Position numbers and translations under genes: made by a program. Positions 6,477 through 6,988 of a stretch of DNA of 6,988 bases are shown here, piece by piece (the first letter of the stretch is position 1; every line of letters begins with the position of its first letter). The notes under the pieces are model-generated. The model did not search any database and was not told the DNA's origin. It saw only the letters and a list, made by a program, of their open reading frames with translations. The stretch comes from an uncultured Collinsella sp. Its GTDB lineage: Bacteria; Actinomycetota; Coriobacteriia; Coriobacteriales; Coriobacteriaceae. The DNA lies in NCBI GenBank assembly GCA_900764025.1, contig CAAFMM010000492.1, positions 1-6,988 of the forward strand, in the 5' to 3' direction.

Positions 6477-6541
6477 GTTCACCTCGATCCGTAACATCTA
6501 GCCGAGTTTTTTGGTCCTAGCTGTTACAGATCGAGGTGAAC
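6477..6541. repeat. Palindromic unit C (type 1)
   Basis: The best-formed unit. The left arm (6477-6496, GTTCACCTCGATCCGTAACA) and right arm (6522-6541) pair at 19 of 20 positions. The 25-nt interior holds CTAG on each side, giving a further 4-bp stem after one mismatch, around a T6 loop. Relative to unit A, the base pairs outside CTCGATC have changed on both arms (T-A or wobble to C-G), so pairing is kept. It starts 20 bp after the lacE terminator. Confidence 0.88.
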
Positions 6542-6560
6542 GCACAGGCCAAGCCGAAAA

Positions 6561-6615
6561 TCTCAATCTGTAACATGTAGACCGCTTTTGACCGCTTAGA
6601 TGTTACAGATCGAGA
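6561..6615. repeat. Palindromic unit D (type 2)
   Basis: Arms TCTCAATCTGTAACA (6561-6575) and TGTTACAGATCGAGA (6601-6615) pair at 14 of 15 positions around a 25-nt interior. The loop core ACCGCTTTTGACCG and the downstream flank CAAACGGAATAAG match unit B and its flank. This shows that B and D share ancestry beyond the palindrome itself. Confidence 0.87.
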
Positions 6616-6641
6616 CAAACGGAATAAGCCGAGCCGAAAGA

Positions 6642-6696
6642 TCTCAATCTGTAACATCTAGCAGGGATTTTCGGTCCTAACTGTTACAGATTGAGA
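6642..6696. repeat. Palindromic unit E
   Basis: The arms at 6642-6656 (TCTCAATCTGTAACA) and 6682-6696 are perfectly complementary over 15 bp around a 25-nt interior that is a variant of type 1 (TCTAGC...TCCTAAC). It ends 18 bp beyond the stop codon of the partial leftward lacI-type gene, the same placement as unit B relative to the first one. The bases just before it, GCCGAAAG, resemble those before D (GCCGAAAA) and B (CCGAAGAA). Confidence 0.87.
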
Positions 6697-6714
6697 CAGA
6701 CAGGCCGAGCACGT

Positions 6715-6988
6715 CTACACCCGCAGGTCCTTTACGCTGGAACGCTCGACCAGCACACCCGAGACGAGCGTACGGCTTCTGGAGCTCGGGGCTTCCAGAC
6801 CTGCGACGACCTCGTTAAGCGCACGGATGCCCAGCTCGCGGTGACGGAACTTCACCGACGTCAGAATCGAGTTGGGAATCGTCTTGTAGAGCTCATCGTC
6901 GAAGCCGATCACGGACACGTCGTCGGGCACACTCAGACCCTTGTCACGTAGAGCCATCATCACGCCGTTTGCCATGCAGTCGTTAGCA
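6715..6988 (-). CDS. LacI-family transcriptional regulator, C-terminal part (runs off the right edge)
   Basis: The last 91 residues of a second LacI/GalR-type regulator. The frame is open to the window edge: ANDCMANGV (from 6987) is the family's AND-x-M-A-x-G motif, followed by LSVPDDVSVIGFDDE and TSVKFRHRELG. The ATG at 6975 is therefore internal. The ending LVERSSVKDLRV closely parallels LVERSTVRDIRG of the regulator at 1623-2651, so the two are paralogues. The DNA-binding domain is outside the window, so its targets cannot be judged. It is convergent with lacE and most likely belongs to a further sugar-use cluster to the right, mirroring the arrangement of the first regulator. Confidence 0.9.
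   Translation of the reverse strand, partial: ANDCMANGVMMALRDKGLSVPDDVSVIGFDDELYKTIPNSILTSVKFRHRELGIRALNEVVAGLEAPSSRSRTLVSGVLVERSSVKDLRV

Noticed and set aside
6477..6696. CRISPR array
   Set aside because: The repeating units are themselves long palindromes with similar loops. The intervening stretches share sequence (GCCGAAA, CAAACGGA) instead of being unique, there are only two or three units per site, and no cas genes are present.

Overview
The window reads as high-G+C genomic DNA with strongly G/C-ending codons. Its gene content and protein style resemble a gut actinobacterium of the Coriobacteriia, perhaps Collinsella. That placement is an inference from composition and protein character; there is no rRNA or other marker gene here. 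The content is a lactose / beta-galactoside phosphotransferase (PTS) locus of the LacE-LacG type, with two paralogous phospho-beta-galactosidases and two LacI-family regulators.

Layout, left to right: (1) positions 1-1361, the 3' nine-tenths of a rightward LacG-like 6-phospho-beta-galactosidase, then a strong intrinsic terminator (1407-1450). (2) Positions 1465-1614, a short array of two palindromic repeat units. (3) Positions 1623-2651, a leftward LacI-family repressor gene, convergent with the first lacG. (4) Positions 2652-2995, a divergent control region. It holds a recognisable leftward promoter for the repressor gene and three copies of a 14-bp LacI-type operator, TG(A/T)T(A/C)ACGTGCTCA. 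One copy lies just downstream of the repressor gene's predicted transcription start, and two lie 22 bp apart in front of the rightward operon. (5) Positions 2996-4444, a second, complete lacG, then a 176-bp spacer with a 9-bp hairpin, then 4621-6381, a lactose-type PTS EIICB transporter (lacE), closed by a strong terminator (6414-6457). (6) Positions 6477-6696, a second array with three palindromic units. (7) Positions 6715-6988, the C-terminal part of a second leftward LacI-family regulator that runs off the window.

How it would work: LacE imports and phosphorylates a galactoside (lactose or a related disaccharide). LacG cleaves the 6-phospho-galactoside to galactose-6-phosphate plus the aglycone sugar. 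The LacI-type repressor between the two lacG genes probably controls itself and the lacG-lacE operon through the shared operators. No EIIA (LacF) and no tagatose-6-phosphate pathway genes (lacABCD) are present here, so they must be encoded elsewhere.

The least conventional content is the palindrome family. Five units of exactly 15 + 25 + 15 bp, about 80 bp apart, occupy both convergent junctions, in the same order and orientation, between an intrinsic terminator and the 3' end of a LacI-type gene. The stems show paired base changes between copies. The first array is bounded by a perfect 22-bp inverted repeat.
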